Shown: one piece after another, positions 33,014 to 43,066 of the stretch | Layout: each line of letters opens with the position of its first letter | How positions within the stretch are numbered: position 1 is the first letter of the stretch | Origin: Euglena gracilis | Taxonomy: Eukaryota; Euglenida; Euglenophyceae; Euglenales | Assembly: GCA_039621445.1 (NCBI GenBank) | Contig: CP154954.1 | Coordinates: 65,926,891-65,990,890, forward strand | Length of the DNA stretch: 64,000 nucleotides | Direction of reading: 5' to 3' | Program-made: the position numbers and the translations under genes | Notes under the pieces: generated by a model | The model's input: the letters and a program-made list of their open reading frames with translations, nothing else | Told to the model about the DNA's origin: nothing | Databases searched by the model: none

Positions 33014-33610
33014 TGTTGGGGGGTCCGGAGGACCCTCGCCTCCCGGGCGGGCTGCTTTCGCTGGGGCCACAAATTCCTTTTTCTGGCCCTGTTGGGCTCA
33101 GGCCAGGGCCTTTGGCAAGTTTGGCCCCGTTTTCAAACACATCAACAGGCGGTAATGGGGGTGAGGTGTGCCCCCCCCCGACCCAGGTCCCCCTGTCTCC
33201 CCGCGTAGGATCGTTTTTAGCCTCCACTGTTTTGCCTTTTCAAACATTTGGATCAAAGGTGAACAAAGACAAAACCAACCCACCTACTTGGAAGCACACA
33301 GCATAAACAAACCTGCCTGAGAGGATAGGTGAGTACCTAGTTCAGGAAACCTGCTGCTTTCGGTGGGAAAACAATGTGGAAAGCAATGCCTTGGTTTCTT
33401 TGGATGATTGAATTGTCCTTTTTGTTCTTTCAATTCTCAATTGACTTTTCTGCTCTTGTGATTCTCAAATCGAATTCTCAAATCCTTACTGGAATTTGCT
33501 GGGGTTCCAATTCCACTCGCGTGGCAGTTGACTTGCTTTGGTGGTTCTTAGCGGGGTTTTTTGGGAATTTTGGGGGAATTTTTGGCTGCCGACGCCAGCG
33601 GCAGCCGACA
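33014..33610 (-). repeat. 5' LTR
   Basis: 597 bp direct repeat of 28401-28997; on the minus strand it would drive transcription leftwards into the interior. Confidence 0.75.
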
Positions 33611-34880
33611 CCATGCTGGCGAGCAACGCATGGGCTGACAAGGGGGAATTGCCGAGGTGTGCCCCCCGATTGGCAGGGGGCCAACCGCGTTGCCTCGTAC
33701 TCCCTCGATGAAAAACGACAAGGGAGGAAGGGACACCGAGGGATAAGCACAAACACCTTGTGAGGCCATGCCTTGTTCGCCGGCGTGTTGTTTGGATGGT
33801 ATGTTTGCGCTGGGTTAGGAGGTCCCGCTTAGCGTAGTTGGCTGACGATGCTGATCCGACAGGGCGACGTGGCTTCGTGTCCCTGGGGGGTGTCCCCGCC
33901 CTCTCCCCCCCGGCCCCCATTTTCTGACCGAGGGCTTTTGAACACAAATTCTCTTTTACGGATGGGGGGGGGGTCGGGCTCACAAGGTCTTTGTGCTTCG
34001 TCCTCGGTGTCCCTTCCTCCCTTGTCGTTTTTCATCGAGGGAGTACGAGACACCTTGGGATCCGCACTTTGCCCTTGTGAGGCCAGATTGTGCACTGAAA
34101 TCAGGGGGCCAGGGCATTTTCTAAAACGCTTTGAGCGCCAAGTCGTTGATAGTGGGCTGTAAAGGCCCCCACCCTCCTCCACTGACCAATTTCACACATT
34201 TCTTTGGCGGAAAGGCCCAATTTTTCGAGTAAACTAACTACTGCCCCTCTCGTAAAGTGGGCCCACCACACCTGGGGTGGGACCCCTGTTTGGCCAAAAA
34301 TTATTTGGTGATTGAAGCAATTGTGTCAGCACTAATGGCCTTATAGGGGGGTTTTAGTGAAATCAGGAGGGGACCCCCATGCTTTACGATAAACCGGGTT
34401 GCAGCGACATAAGCCATCACTAAATGAAAGGGACTTATCTGTGGGCACTTGGGAAATGAAACAACTCTCTCCCATTTGTGGAACTTCTGGTCTTTACGCC
34501 TAATTTTAGTGTAAGGCGCCTTGCCCAACACACTGGCTGTTCGTTTGATTCTCTCCAAATCAGAAGATCGATACAAAGAGAAATTTCAGGAGCAAAAAAT
34601 CAGCTGTGTGCGCAACGTGCATTTATCAGAGGGAAAGGGGGCTTGGGCCAGCCCCAGGAGGACTGGGAGGGGATCCAAAAAAGTTCCATATTGTTCCAGA
34701 TTTTGATTACAAAACCTCTTGTAAGGAGCTAAGATGGCGTAAAATCTCAAACCACCAAACCAAGGAATTAAAAACGTAGAACTGTAGGCGTTACGTGTTT
34801 GGGCCTTGGAAAATTGAAATAATTGTACCAAAGCGTCAGCCCCTTGATCTGTGGTGGCAGCTGCCTGGGCAGGCACTCCC
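33611..34880 (-). pseudogene. DIRS remnant: tyrosine recombinase and terminus
   Basis: Minus-strand recombinase pieces in separate frames: FSKAQTRNAYSSTFLIPWFG (34790-34730), RSSDLERIKRTASVLGKAPY (about 34575-34515), FHLVMAYVAATRFIVKHGGP (about 34432-34370) and the terminal YSPLSTTW/NLASQGQSA segment (34180-34060). The HxxR region near 34235-34260 is damaged. It continues the remnant that the LTR element split at 28400/33611. Confidence 0.7.
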
Positions 34881-35279
34881 GTTCCGACCCCCCGGTGCCC
34901 TAGCACAGACCCCAGCTCCGAAGGCGCCGGGGAGGCAAAAATGGCTTACTTTCAAAGGAATGTGCCGGGTGAAGAGGTGAAAGAATGAAAGAGGTGGCTC
35001 CGAGTGGGGGAGCGTTGTGGACCTTTGGGCATGACGCCTCGGGCGGCTAGGACCTCTTTCGGGAATATTCGACAGGAATTTTCCGGCGCCAATTCTTCGT
35101 AAAACAGCGGCGGCTCTTTGCTGCATACCCCCTTGGCTGGGCTTGAATTCCAAATTTTGGGAGTCTTGCGCACATTTTGATGCGGGTTGCTACCCTGATC
35201 AGCAACGGTGCTCCGTTGAGTTTGGGTTTTTACCCCCACTTTCTGCCGGGGGACCTGGCCGCAACTGGGTTTGGCGTGC
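34881..35279. other. unassigned, interrupts DIRS remnant
   Basis: Begins with sequence related to the GGCACCTTCGGCGCTGGGGTC family seen near 48735, then unique sequence. No coding evidence. Confidence 0.35.
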
Positions 35280-35560
35280 TCGCCGGCGAGAAAGGCATGG
35301 CCTCGCAGGGTCTTTGCGCTTCGCCCCTTCCTCCCTGGTCGGTTTCCCTCAGTATTTGTGTGGAGAAATTTATGTGGTGATGGGTGGGGCAGAACGGTTC
35401 GCCACTTTGAAACCGGTCCCAAAGCTGGCGCTACCCGTTCTGCGTTCATTATGCAGGTTTTCGAATGATAATCCGAATTGTCTCAACCGCGCTCTACGTT
35501 CATCCATTTATGATTTCAAACTGGAAATTATTTTTGTATTTTGGTAATCGCCTTGTGCCT
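35280..35560 (-). mobile_element. DIRS 5' leader and gag start remnant
   Basis: The region around 35395-35450 (GGTTCGCCACTTTGAAACCG, AGCTGGCGCT) matches the gag start of copy 1 near 13525-13575, and 35285-35335 matches the terminal module. It is minus strand like the recombinase remnant at 33.6-34.9 kb, so both ends of one deleted element survive. Confidence 0.55.
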
Positions 35561-35842
35561 TGTGTCTGGGGATTGATATCGTGTCGTTTTGTCATTGGAG
35601 TGGGCAGTTGATCGACGACCCAGAACCCCAGATTCACCGTTTTGATGTTTGGGAGTGAAATTTTGATGGAGGAATTTGGCTCTCTCTCCTCCATTCCACG
35701 GGAATTCCACAAGAGAACTTTTTTGGCCAATTTTTTTTCGGAAATTTTGATAAAATTCCGTGTCATCAACCTTAAAACGACCATTTTGAGAGGAAAAGAA
35801 GCAAGATTTCACCCATCAAAATTTCACACCCAGCCATCAAAG

Positions 35843-35868
35843 TGGTGAACTTCACCGGTGAAGTTCAC
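35843..35868. repeat. perfect 26-bp palindrome
   Basis: GGTGAACTTCACC followed directly by GGTGAAGTTCACC, fully self-complementary, with partial repeats of the same half-site to about 35920. The flanking segment 35561-35842 shows no feature. Confidence 0.8.
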
Positions 35869-35978
35869 CGCCGAAAGCACCCCCCCCCGGTGAACGTTCG
35901 TCGGTGAAGTTCACCAGGGGAGTCCACAGCCCCCCCCCCCGTACTGCCTAACCTCCTAACACCTCCTGTGAGTGTGCC

Positions 35979-36275
35979 TCACAGTGATGTCAACTGCTCC
36001 TGGGCCGTTTGAGTCGAGTCTGTTGAGAAGACATCACCAGGGAGTTCTCTCTGGACCACCTTTCTTAGTTCTTTTTTAGCCGTAAATCCAGCATCATGCG
36101 CCAGTTTCAGCACAATCTTGGAGTGCACCATGTCCCCGTGTGATACCATTGGAGTTGTAGCAGACAAGATGGTGACGAAGGTTGTCCATGGCCGTTGTTT
36201 TGTGCAACGGGGGTGACAGCCGCCCAAGCCATTCAATCGGCAAGTCACAAAGAACGTTTCCAATTGTTGATGGAA
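35979..36275 (-). CDS. hypothetical 3' exon, unknown protein
   Basis: About 98 codons ending at a TGA/TAG-type stop at 35979. Composition is protein-like: FVTCRLNGLGG, MVSHGDMVHSKIVLKLAHDA, FTAKKELRKVVQRELPGDVF. The upstream part of the same frame (36280-36548) is G/C-run low-complexity sequence and is probably not coding, so an acceptor is expected near 36275. No family is recognised. It lies on the opposite strand to the gene end at 36530-36787, tail-to-head. Confidence 0.35.
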   Translation of the reverse strand, partial: FHQQLETFFVTCRLNGLGGCHPRCTKQRPWTTFVTILSATTPMVSHGDMVHSKIVLKLAHDAGFTAKKELRKVVQRELPGDVFSTDSTQTAQEQLTSL

Positions 36276-36529
36276 TGAAAAACAGCCCCCCCCCCTGGGG
36301 GGCTCAAAATCCTGCCAACCCATGTGTTGTATTGGGGGGTCGGCACGCCGTGGCGAGGTTTCCGGCTGGGGGGGGGGAGGGGGGTTTTTGGCGTGGCGAG
36401 GGGGTCCCGGATGGGGGGGCGGAGGGTTGTGCGGGGGTTTGCCAAGGAAATTTTCTTTGGCGGGCCTGACATGGCGTGGCGAGGGGGTCTGAAAAGGGGG
36501 GGGTAAAATGGCGTGGCGAGGGGGGGGAG
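36276..36529. other. G-run and GGCGTGGCGAGG repeat
   Basis: Repeated GGCGTGGCGAGGGGG units (about 36392, 36474, 36510) with poly-G. No gene. Confidence 0.5.
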
Positions 36530-36787
36530 GGGTGTGCCCACCCCCCATTGGCCGTCCAACAGTGGTTCATGATGGCCCCGGCACAGGTGAGCAGGCATTG
36601 AATATAAAGCGTTTAAAACAGAAACATTTGTCCTTTTGATTAAAACACTGATATTTTTCAGGGCATGGTTTTAAACACTTCGCGATTCGCGATAATGGAG
36701 ATGCCTAATATGTCCCTGGGAGAGATGTATGGGGATGCATTCTTTCAAACGGAGTGGCTTCTTTCTTTCATACAGGCAACAAGTTAA
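36530..36787 (+). CDS. 3' end of an unknown gene, two exons, GT-AG intron
   Basis: Exon about 36530-36586 (ending AVQQWFMMAPAQ) and exon 36662-36787 (GMVLNTSRFAIMEMPNMS, LGEMYGDAFFQTEW, then TAA at 36785). They are joined across a conventional 75-bp intron starting GTGAGC and ending TTTTTCAG. The joined frame is open for 61 codons with protein-like composition, and only this phase is open through both exons. The family is not recognised. This is the only clear GT-AG intron flanked by coding sequence in the window. The start of the first exon is uncertain. Confidence 0.5.
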
Positions 36788-37084
36788 GGCCCATGGAGGG
36801 GTTCAAGAAGGGTTTTAAGAACAAGTTGCCACACTTCAAGTTACAAGCTTCAAGGTCCAAGTTTTTTGCGTGAAAGTTAAGTACGTCGAAAGAAAAGTTA
36901 ATGAACAACTTGAGGACCGTTTTTGGAGGTGCTGCAGAAGTTCATCGTGACTTGCGAAATTATTAGTACCTTTGGTTCCATTCATGTTTCAGATGTGTTT
37001 TGCCTTGCCCAGATCTGAGAAAATCTCTTTCAAACTGTTTTTGTTTTGTCAAACCAGCAACTGCAACATTCACCCCCCTCCCCC

Positions 37085-37556
37085 ATTTTGTTGCCGCATA
37101 TTGGAGGCCACACCTTTGCCACAGATGGGGAAACATTTTGGGTCCAGTTTGTTGGCACATTTTGGGGACATTTTGGTGCACATGGGGGCAGTTTGGTGCC
37201 ACAGCTGGGGGCAACATTTTGATGTCACACATCTTTGCCACAGTTGGGGGAAGCATTTTGGCTCAAGTTTCCTGGCACATTTTGGGGACTGGGCACACCT
37301 TGGGCACAGCTGTGGGCCACAAATCTTGGCCACAGATGGGGGACACATTTTGTGTCCAGGTTGAATTTGGGGCCAGTCTGGTGCAACAGGTGGGGCAACA
37401 TTTTGGTGCCACAGGTTGGTCACAGGTGGGGGAAACATTTTCTGTCCAGTTTTTCTGGAACAGCTTGCTCACCCACAGTTTGGGGCGAGTTTGGTGCTAG
37501 CTTGTGGGCAGTTTTGTGCCCCATCTCGGGCAAGTTTTGTGACACAGGTGGGTGGC
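37085..37556. repeat. degenerate CATTTTGGGG/CACAG minisatellite
   Basis: Irregular tandem units containing ACATTTTGG, TGCCACAG and TGGGGG. It keeps one frame open for 166 codons, which I treat as an artefact of the repeat. The flanks 36788-37084 and 37557-38030 hold no recognised gene; a frame ending at 37872 with GYFGLLLKDDEGTHLGWPS is a weak candidate only. Confidence 0.6.
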
Positions 37557-38039
37557 CCCTGTTTTATTTTTTTCTGGGGTCCTTGTCCAAAAACCCTCCC
37601 CCTGGAGACCTGGGCCGGGTCTGCCTTCGTTCACGACTCACTTTAGTTCTCTCCGTTCAGCCGGTGGCTACTTTGGTTTGCTCTTAAAAGACGACGAGGG
37701 AACGCATCTGGGATGGCCTTCCATACTCCAGCGACAAATTCCCTTTATGGCAGCCGGAGACCCCCCTCAGTGTATAAAAAACGACCTAAACACAAAATGT
37801 TTTAATCTCTGTAATAAAAAAACGAGTTTTAAACGACACACGACTGAAATACCGGACGATGCCTGCAGGTGAGGCAGTGTGTTTATCATGTGCGCCAGCG
37901 GTCATCACTTCATAAGGAATGAATGCATGATTTCATTGGCTTTTATGACGGGGCTTTTTCGTGAACATTAATACCACTGTTATTATCGTTATCAATAATA
38001 TTACTATTATTATTTGGAATCGTGCCAACTCCGGCGAGG

Positions 38040-38338
38040 AAAGGCACTGTCGATCCACACGGCACGACTCGCACAGTTTTGAAAAAAATGACCATGTAAC
38101 GAACCCCCAAAAGCACGCCCAAAACACCCCAAAAACACCATTTTTGGCCATTCTTGAAAACCTTCTCCAAAAAATTTTCGGCGCTTTGCGCCTGAAATTT
38201 TTGGCTGGACCGAAAAACAGGGACTGGCAGCAGTGCTTGTAGCACCCCCAGGGGGGGGGGGGGGGTTGCTGCAGCTGGCTGGGCCAAGATTGGGACTGGC
38301 CGCAACAACCCCCATTTTAAGGTCTGCAAAACCTTAAA
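38040..38338. mobile_element. MITE relative of the 14.0-kb family
   Basis: Inverted copy of the MITE interior at 14130-14330, including the stem CGGCGCTTTGCGCC near 38178. Its CCTTAAA end is split by the DNA transposon that follows; the end resumes as CCTTAAAGCGATGTGTG at 41790. Confidence 0.55.
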
Positions 38339-38428
38339 CAGGGGCAGGGAGATATTCCGGTCGGCCGAAAATTTTATTCCGGTGTTTTATTCCGGTTTAT
38401 TCCGGGTTATTCAAGTTTATTCCGGAAT

Positions 38429-38872
38429 TTATTCCGGTTTATTCCGGTCAATTTCTGTCTGAATGGATTTGGGATTTTCCGAAGCACAATTTGGCGAGGC
38501 GCTCACCCGGGCTTCAGGAATAAATGTGCATTCCTTGGTTGCCCCACCCCACCAAGTGGTCACTTCGCACTTGGCCATGCAGGTCTGTACACCACAGCAG
38601 ACCCCGGCCTTTCCGGGACAAACAAGCCGATGAAAATTGGTGCTCGCGGCTTTCTCTTGAGGCGGGTCCCTGGCACCGCTGTCTGTTTTCTTCCCAAAAA
38701 TTGTCCCGCTGGGTGTCTTAGGCCCAATTGTGTCTCCCTCATTTTTGAAGCCTTGACTGTGTTCCCCAGATGGTGCTACACAGGCCAGGTGACTTTTGGC
38801 CCGTTTTGTTGCTTTTTTAGGCTCTGCAATCTGTTCGTGAAGGTTTGTCTGCTGCGGTGTCCGCTTCGACAC
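38429..38872 (-). CDS. unknown ORF inside the DNA transposon
   Basis: 147 codons, ATG to stop, minus strand. The N-terminal part is basic (EPKKATKRAKSH); the middle is Cys-rich (FHRLVCPGKAGVCCGVQTC, CEVTTWWGGATKEC), which could bind metal. No known domain is recognised and the DDE transposase signature is absent. It could be an accessory protein or an N-terminal exon of a lost transposase. The frame lies 90 bp inside the left TIR, a plausible place for a transposon gene reading outward. Confidence 0.35.
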   Translation of the reverse strand: MSKRTPQQTNLHEQIAEPKKATKRAKSHLACVAPSGEHSQGFKNEGDTIGPKTPSGTIFGKKTDSGARDPPQEKAASTNFHRLVCPGKAGVCCGVQTCMAKCEVTTWWGGATKECTFIPEARVSASPNCASENPKSIQTEIDRNKPE

Positions 38873-39085
38873 AACAGCCCTACTAATTCTGATTTTTTTA
38901 AATCTGTATTTCTATTGCGCCGTGGCGCATTGTAACTCTTAAATTTTTATTCTACATGAGCGTGTTTTCTTTGCAGATGCGCAATGAAAACACACGTTGA
39001 CGCATATGTCGTTATTATTGTGCAAGTGCGTAATGATCCCCCATATTTAGAATTACAAAAAACATAGCGCCAAAGCGCAATGCTT

Positions 39086-39202
39086 ATTATTTTTGTAATG
39101 AGAAAATTTTGTGCCATGGCGCAACTGCGCACTGGAGTTCCCTCGTTTCATTACCCAGCGCTTTGGGGTTATGCACACTGGGCCCGGGGAGCCCTGTGCC
39201 CG
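39086..39202. repeat. direct repeat X, copy 1
   Basis: 117 bp (ATTATTTTTGTAATGAG to GGAGCCCTGTGCCCG), repeated at 40856-40971. The two copies bracket DIRS fragment 5. The region contains repeated GCGCAATG/GCGCAACTG motifs. Confidence 0.75.
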
Positions 39203-40844
39203 TACACTGTAGAGGTCCAAGTCGTTATGTTCGTCCCCAGGCCCTGGGGGTAGGGAGACACTAGACACCTCGGGCTCCGCACTTTGCCCTTGTGAGGCCA
39301 TGCCTTGCTCGCCGGCGGTGTTGTGTGATTGTTGCGTGTTGGGTTAGGACTCCCTGCTTAGTGCCTTTTTTCGCCGGAGTTGGCTGATTCCTAAATTGCC
39401 CTTCGACACCCAGAAGAAAGGAGAATACCTCAACTCAAGACTACGAAGTCACCAAAGAAAGTTCAAGTCAAATTCAAATTCCAGAACGAGAAGAACCAGC
39501 CGAATATCAAACTTCAAAAAAAAAATTCAACAACTGACTTCAATGAAAGATGACTTGGGGAAGAAATTGGTATTACGACGAGAAGCAGCGGTGGCCGCAG
39601 CAGCTGGAGAACCTGGAGATGCGGACAAGCCGTGGCAAGCTGTGGCCACCCCTTCCCCACCCCTCTCAGAAATTTCACAACAGCCAAACCACCCCAGTGA
39701 CCACAGCCATTGGCAGACAGTGGTCAGGAAATCCAGAAAGAGGAAAGGACCAATGGCCCCAGGCCCTCCAAGGCCCAGGGCCCAGCCCAGACAGAACTTC
39801 CAGGGCCAAGTACCCTTACAATTCAAAATACCAGCCAGAAATTCAGGCCAGAGGGCCAGAGCCCACATGGGCAGATGGAACCAAGGCCAAGGGGGAGAGC
39901 ATCACAGAGGCCATGGCGGCCAGTATTTCAAGTCAACCCCCACTGGGAGAGGTCATCCAAAAGGTCTGCCAAAAATTTCTTTTCAAAAGTCTTTTCCACA
40001 TTCCCCACAAAGGGGCAGGGTCAACGCCCCCCAAGATTTCAATTGGGCATGGAAGCCAAGGACAGAGAAAGATGCCCAAGACCCAAGGGGGGTCAAGACC
40101 ATTCAACAAGGGCAGGGGACCCTTTCAAAGCAGGGCCATGGCGGCCAATATCTGCTGAGCCACGACGGCATTCCCCAGGCCATGGAGGCCACACACCAGG
40201 GCCATGGCGGCCATTTATTTTCAAGCCCGCTGGGCTCATTATGCACAGGCCACTGGGGCCAGAAGCTAAGGGGCAGCCCCACAGGGGCTCTTTATATAAA
40301 TCAGCAGCCCCAGGAGGAAGAGGGAACCCCAGTTTCCCTCAAGGAGGATCAGGTGGAAGGGGGAGAACCCCTAAAAGCATTTACGCTTCTTCATTCCAAA
40401 GTGAATTTGTCAAGGGGGGACCCTCAGAGGCCCCCCTATGGTATGGCAACCAACCACATCAACAGCAAGGAGGCCAGTTAGGCAACACAGGGGCAGTAAG
40501 CCCTATGGTATGGAACCCAACAACAAGATCCTCCAGAGAGAGTGTGAGGAGAGAGGGAGAGCATGCACGCACATCCCCCCAGAATCATTTAACTTTGCAA
40601 AATGCTCAATCCCTGGGGGCTCCAAGGGCTGTCCCATGTCCAACAACCCCAACCCAGCCCCCCCAAAATCCATTGCTGGAGAAGATAAATGCAAACGAGA
40701 AACAATGGGGAGACACCCCCCTGCATCAAAGACTCCAAAAGAGCATAAAATGGTGGCAGAAAAATGCACCCCCAGCAACCTGTCGGCTCATCAAGGATGG
40801 CATTCAACCCCCCTGGGCAAACCCCCCCAAATTGTCCACCCACC
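39203..40844 (+). mobile_element. DIRS-like copy 5, 5' part only
   Basis: Terminal module (39262-39375), leader, gag and the RT pre-domain, cut off after the codons for KLSTHP at 40844. No MITE in the leader. It lies between the two X repeats inside the DNA transposon. Confidence 0.75.
39543..40481 (+). CDS. DIRS copy 5 gag-like protein
   Basis: Starts MKDDLGKKLVLRREA, has GEPGDADKPWQAVA, SHWQTVVRKSRKRK and RWNQGQGGEHHRGHGGQ, as in the other copies, and ends at 40481. More diverged than copies 2 and 3 from each other, with extra GHGGQ/GHGGH repeats. In the overlapping frame (39710-41068) the RT pre-domain WGDTPLHQRLQKSIKWWQKN is intact before the truncation. Confidence 0.55.
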   Translation: MKDDLGKKLVLRREAAVAAAAGEPGDADKPWQAVATPSPPLSEISQQPNHPSDHSHWQTVVRKSRKRKGPMAPGPPRPRAQPRQNFQGQVPLQFKIPARNSGQRARAHMGRWNQGQGGEHHRGHGGQYFKSTPTGRGHPKGLPKISFQKSFPHSPQRGRVNAPQDFNWAWKPRTEKDAQDPRGVKTIQQGQGTLSKQGHGGQYLLSHDGIPQAMEATHQGHGGHLFSSPLGSLCTGHWGQKLRGSPTGALYINQQPQEEEGTPVSLKEDQVEGGEPLKAFTLLHSKVNLSRGDPQRPPYGMATNHINSKEAS

Positions 40845-40855
40845 CTCATTTTCTC

Positions 40856-40971
40856 ATTATTTTTGTAATGAGAAAATTTTTTGCCATGGCGCAACTGCGC
40901 ACTGGAGTTCCCTCGTTTCATTACCCAGCGCTTTGGGGTTATGCACACTGGGCCCGGGGAGCCCGTGCCCG
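40856..40971. repeat. direct repeat X, copy 2
   Basis: Copy of 39086-39202. Its left edge has gained TTTTCTCATTA, which makes a perfect 11-bp stem with TAATGAGAAAA, a fold-back at the junction with DIRS fragment 5. Confidence 0.7.
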
Positions 40972-41796
40972 AGGGCCCGGTAGGCCCGTAGGGGTGTTGA
41001 GTCCTAAGTGCGGTGATGTTGTTCGGCTTTTTTGCAGACTTTCAAGCCTGTCGTCAGGCTTAAGTTAAATTACTAATTTCTTTCATGTTCAAAATCGGCC
41101 TTTTTTTCGAACAAACATTTTTTTTTGCAAGATTGCGAAGATCACAAAGCTAAGTGCGAGTTAGGCTGGTGTTGCTGTTCACGTGTCCCGGCATTCAAAC
41201 CTGGGTTTTGAACCTTTTTCAAAGCGCAATTTTTTTGCGCAATGCAGATGTCAAAACCTTAAGTGCGAGTTAGGCCGCCTGAGAGTGTTATTACCCCCTG
41301 ATTGAAATTGATACACTTGTTCAAATCCTGCCCCAAAAAATCGCTTTTTATGTCTCATTTTAAAAAAGAACCCACAAACAGGTGAAAATTGGACAAATGG
41401 GGGTTGGATCCCTGCCCCCAAAAAATGATATTGCATTCATGCCAAAAAGAACGCAGGGACAAACATTCACTAATTGCAGCCCCACAAATGGGGGTTTCAT
41501 CCAAACAAAAAAAAATGCATTCAATTAGGGGGGGGAACAGCCAAAGGTCAGGTGTACTCCTGATATTAACTGCCGACTGTGCTACGCTTGCGCTCTTTTG
41601 TTGCTCTTCTGATTTTGAAACCTGAAAATATATCAAACTTCACCTTCATTGCCTTTGTGCCTTGCAGAATTTTCATGCTATTGGCTGGCACTTTTATTCC
41701 GGTTATTCCGGTTTATTCCGGTTTATTCCGGTTTTCGCTATTCCGGTTTATTCCGGTTTATTCCGGACCGGAATATCTCCCTGCCCCTGCCTTAAA

Positions 41797-42632
41797 GCGA
41801 TGTGTGCAGGCCAACTTCCAGCTGGTGTGGTGTCTTGTGCTTCAGGGGAAGGGGGTCTTCTCTGGTGGGGTTTCGGAATGGGAACAAACCATTTGGTATG
41901 GGTTCAGCTGTCAGCAATGTGGCGTAGTGTACAAGGAAAAATAGTGGGCAGTGTGATTCCTGAGAGCAGGCCATGTCCCAAGCAGCGAGCAGGACAGCGT
42001 GAGTCTCAGGGGAAGGGGTGCTGAGGAACAGGTCAGAACGAAGAGGCCACCGACACTGCCTACACGCCAGCACAGGAGCTGCTGCTCAGGTGGAGGTGCA
42101 CAACCCATGCATTCACAAATTTGCCGACGCAACAGATGGGTCTGAGTTAACATGAACCCCCCCCAAATGGCTTTGCAGTGCCCTAAAGCGTTGCATGCCC
42201 AAATAACTGTGCAGGGGGAAAACTGAAAAAGATACAAATAACTTTGCTCCCCCTTCACAAGGAAAATACATGAAAAATGATGCATCTGTTTGGGACATCA
42301 GCAGGTGATGAACGCAAAAAATCAGCTGAAATGCCATATTTTCTTTGCTATTTCATAAATAGAAGCATTAAATTATGTACCATCACTTGTAAACAGCAAA
42401 CAACAACAAAATTCTTTTTCTTTGACGGTTTGACCATGGTCAGCCAGTCCATCAAAAGGTTTTGGGTACTGCCCAAATAATTTTGCAGGGGGTCGAGGCC
42501 AAAAAAAAAGATCAGTCCACTGAATTTGCAGGGGCTGTCAGGCTGTGGGGCTTCAATTCATTGCGCGCGAGGCTGCCATAAGCACCAAGCACAGCAGCAA
42601 TGCGGTTGGACATCGACACACAGAACACTAAC
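41797..42632. other. no recognisable gene
   Basis: Mixed-composition sequence. Short frames on both strands, none with domain or splice support. Confidence 0.35.
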
Positions 42633-42774
42633 CTGTTGCAAGGCCGTTTTCAGAGAACACACTTTGCAGGGCTGCCCAGGAGTCATTCCAGTTCGCGAAC
42701 ACGAAGCTCTCCAGCTTGTGGACGGTGATGAGCCACAACTGCTCATCCAGGCGTGGAGGGCTGTGCGGGAAGTC
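42633..42774 (-). CDS. internal exon of an unknown protein (LWLITVHKLE exon)
   Basis: 142 bases between an acceptor-like CACCAG and a donor GTTAGTG. It encodes DFPHSPPRLDEQ, LWLITVHKLESFVFANW and SWAALQSVFSENGLAT, clearly protein-like with alternating hydrophobic residues. A CTG at -8 alternative acceptor (CTGACCGA) and a CAG-containing donor also exist, so the intron class is unclear. A decayed, inverted relative lies at 43297-43395. No family is recognised. It could belong to the same minus-strand gene as the exons at 45614 and 46113; joining after SGRD keeps the frame, but that is speculative. Confidence 0.5.
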
Positions 42775-43066
42775 CTGGTGCGGGGTCGGTCAGACAGGCT
42801 TTGGGGTCTGTCCGGCCCTGGGCGTATTGCGGGCTGAAACATTCCTTCTTTTGCCCAATCAATGATGGTGGCGGGTGAAACAGGGCCGCATGCACCAAAA
42901 TTCCAATTGCAGCAGTTTTTTTTCTTTTAATGGGTCACATCGACTCACTCCCGAGGCATTTAGCAACCTTGCAAGCTTTCAAGCCCATATGCAAACAACC
43001 GGAAGGCATTTTTGTGGTTTTCGAAAGTATTCACAAGCCCTTCGTAGATCTAAATTGTTGGTTACC

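Larger units (their letters stand above)
28401..33610 (-). mobile_element. LTR retrotransposon without visible pol
   Basis: Two direct 597-bp repeats (28401-28997 and 33014-33610) that begin TG and end CA enclose a 4.0-kb interior. Read on the minus strand, TGGTACGCAGAGG follows the 5' LTR (a Met-tRNA-like primer site) and CAAGGGTGGGG precedes the 3' LTR (polypurine tract). Flanks CTAT/CCAT look like a 4-base target duplication with one change. Only a gag-like remnant is seen; no protease, RT or integrase motif, so it is probably non-autonomous and mobilised by a relative. Confidence 0.75.
38339..41789. mobile_element. 3.45-kb DNA transposon with 24-bp TIRs
   Basis: Ends are perfect inverted repeats starting CAGGGGCAGGGAGATATTCC and continuing to GGTC. 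Target duplication CCTTAAA (38332-38338, 41790-41796), 7 bases. Both ends carry several subterminal TTATTCCGG repeats. CAGGGG ends resemble hAT elements, but those make 8-base duplications, so the superfamily is open. No transposase is seen; a DIRS fragment sits inside. Non-autonomous or damaged. Confidence 0.78.

Noticed and set aside
37000-37500. 166-codon ORF with Trp/Gly/His repeats
   Set aside because: It follows a degenerate DNA repeat and opposite-strand frames are open too; no protein-level signal.
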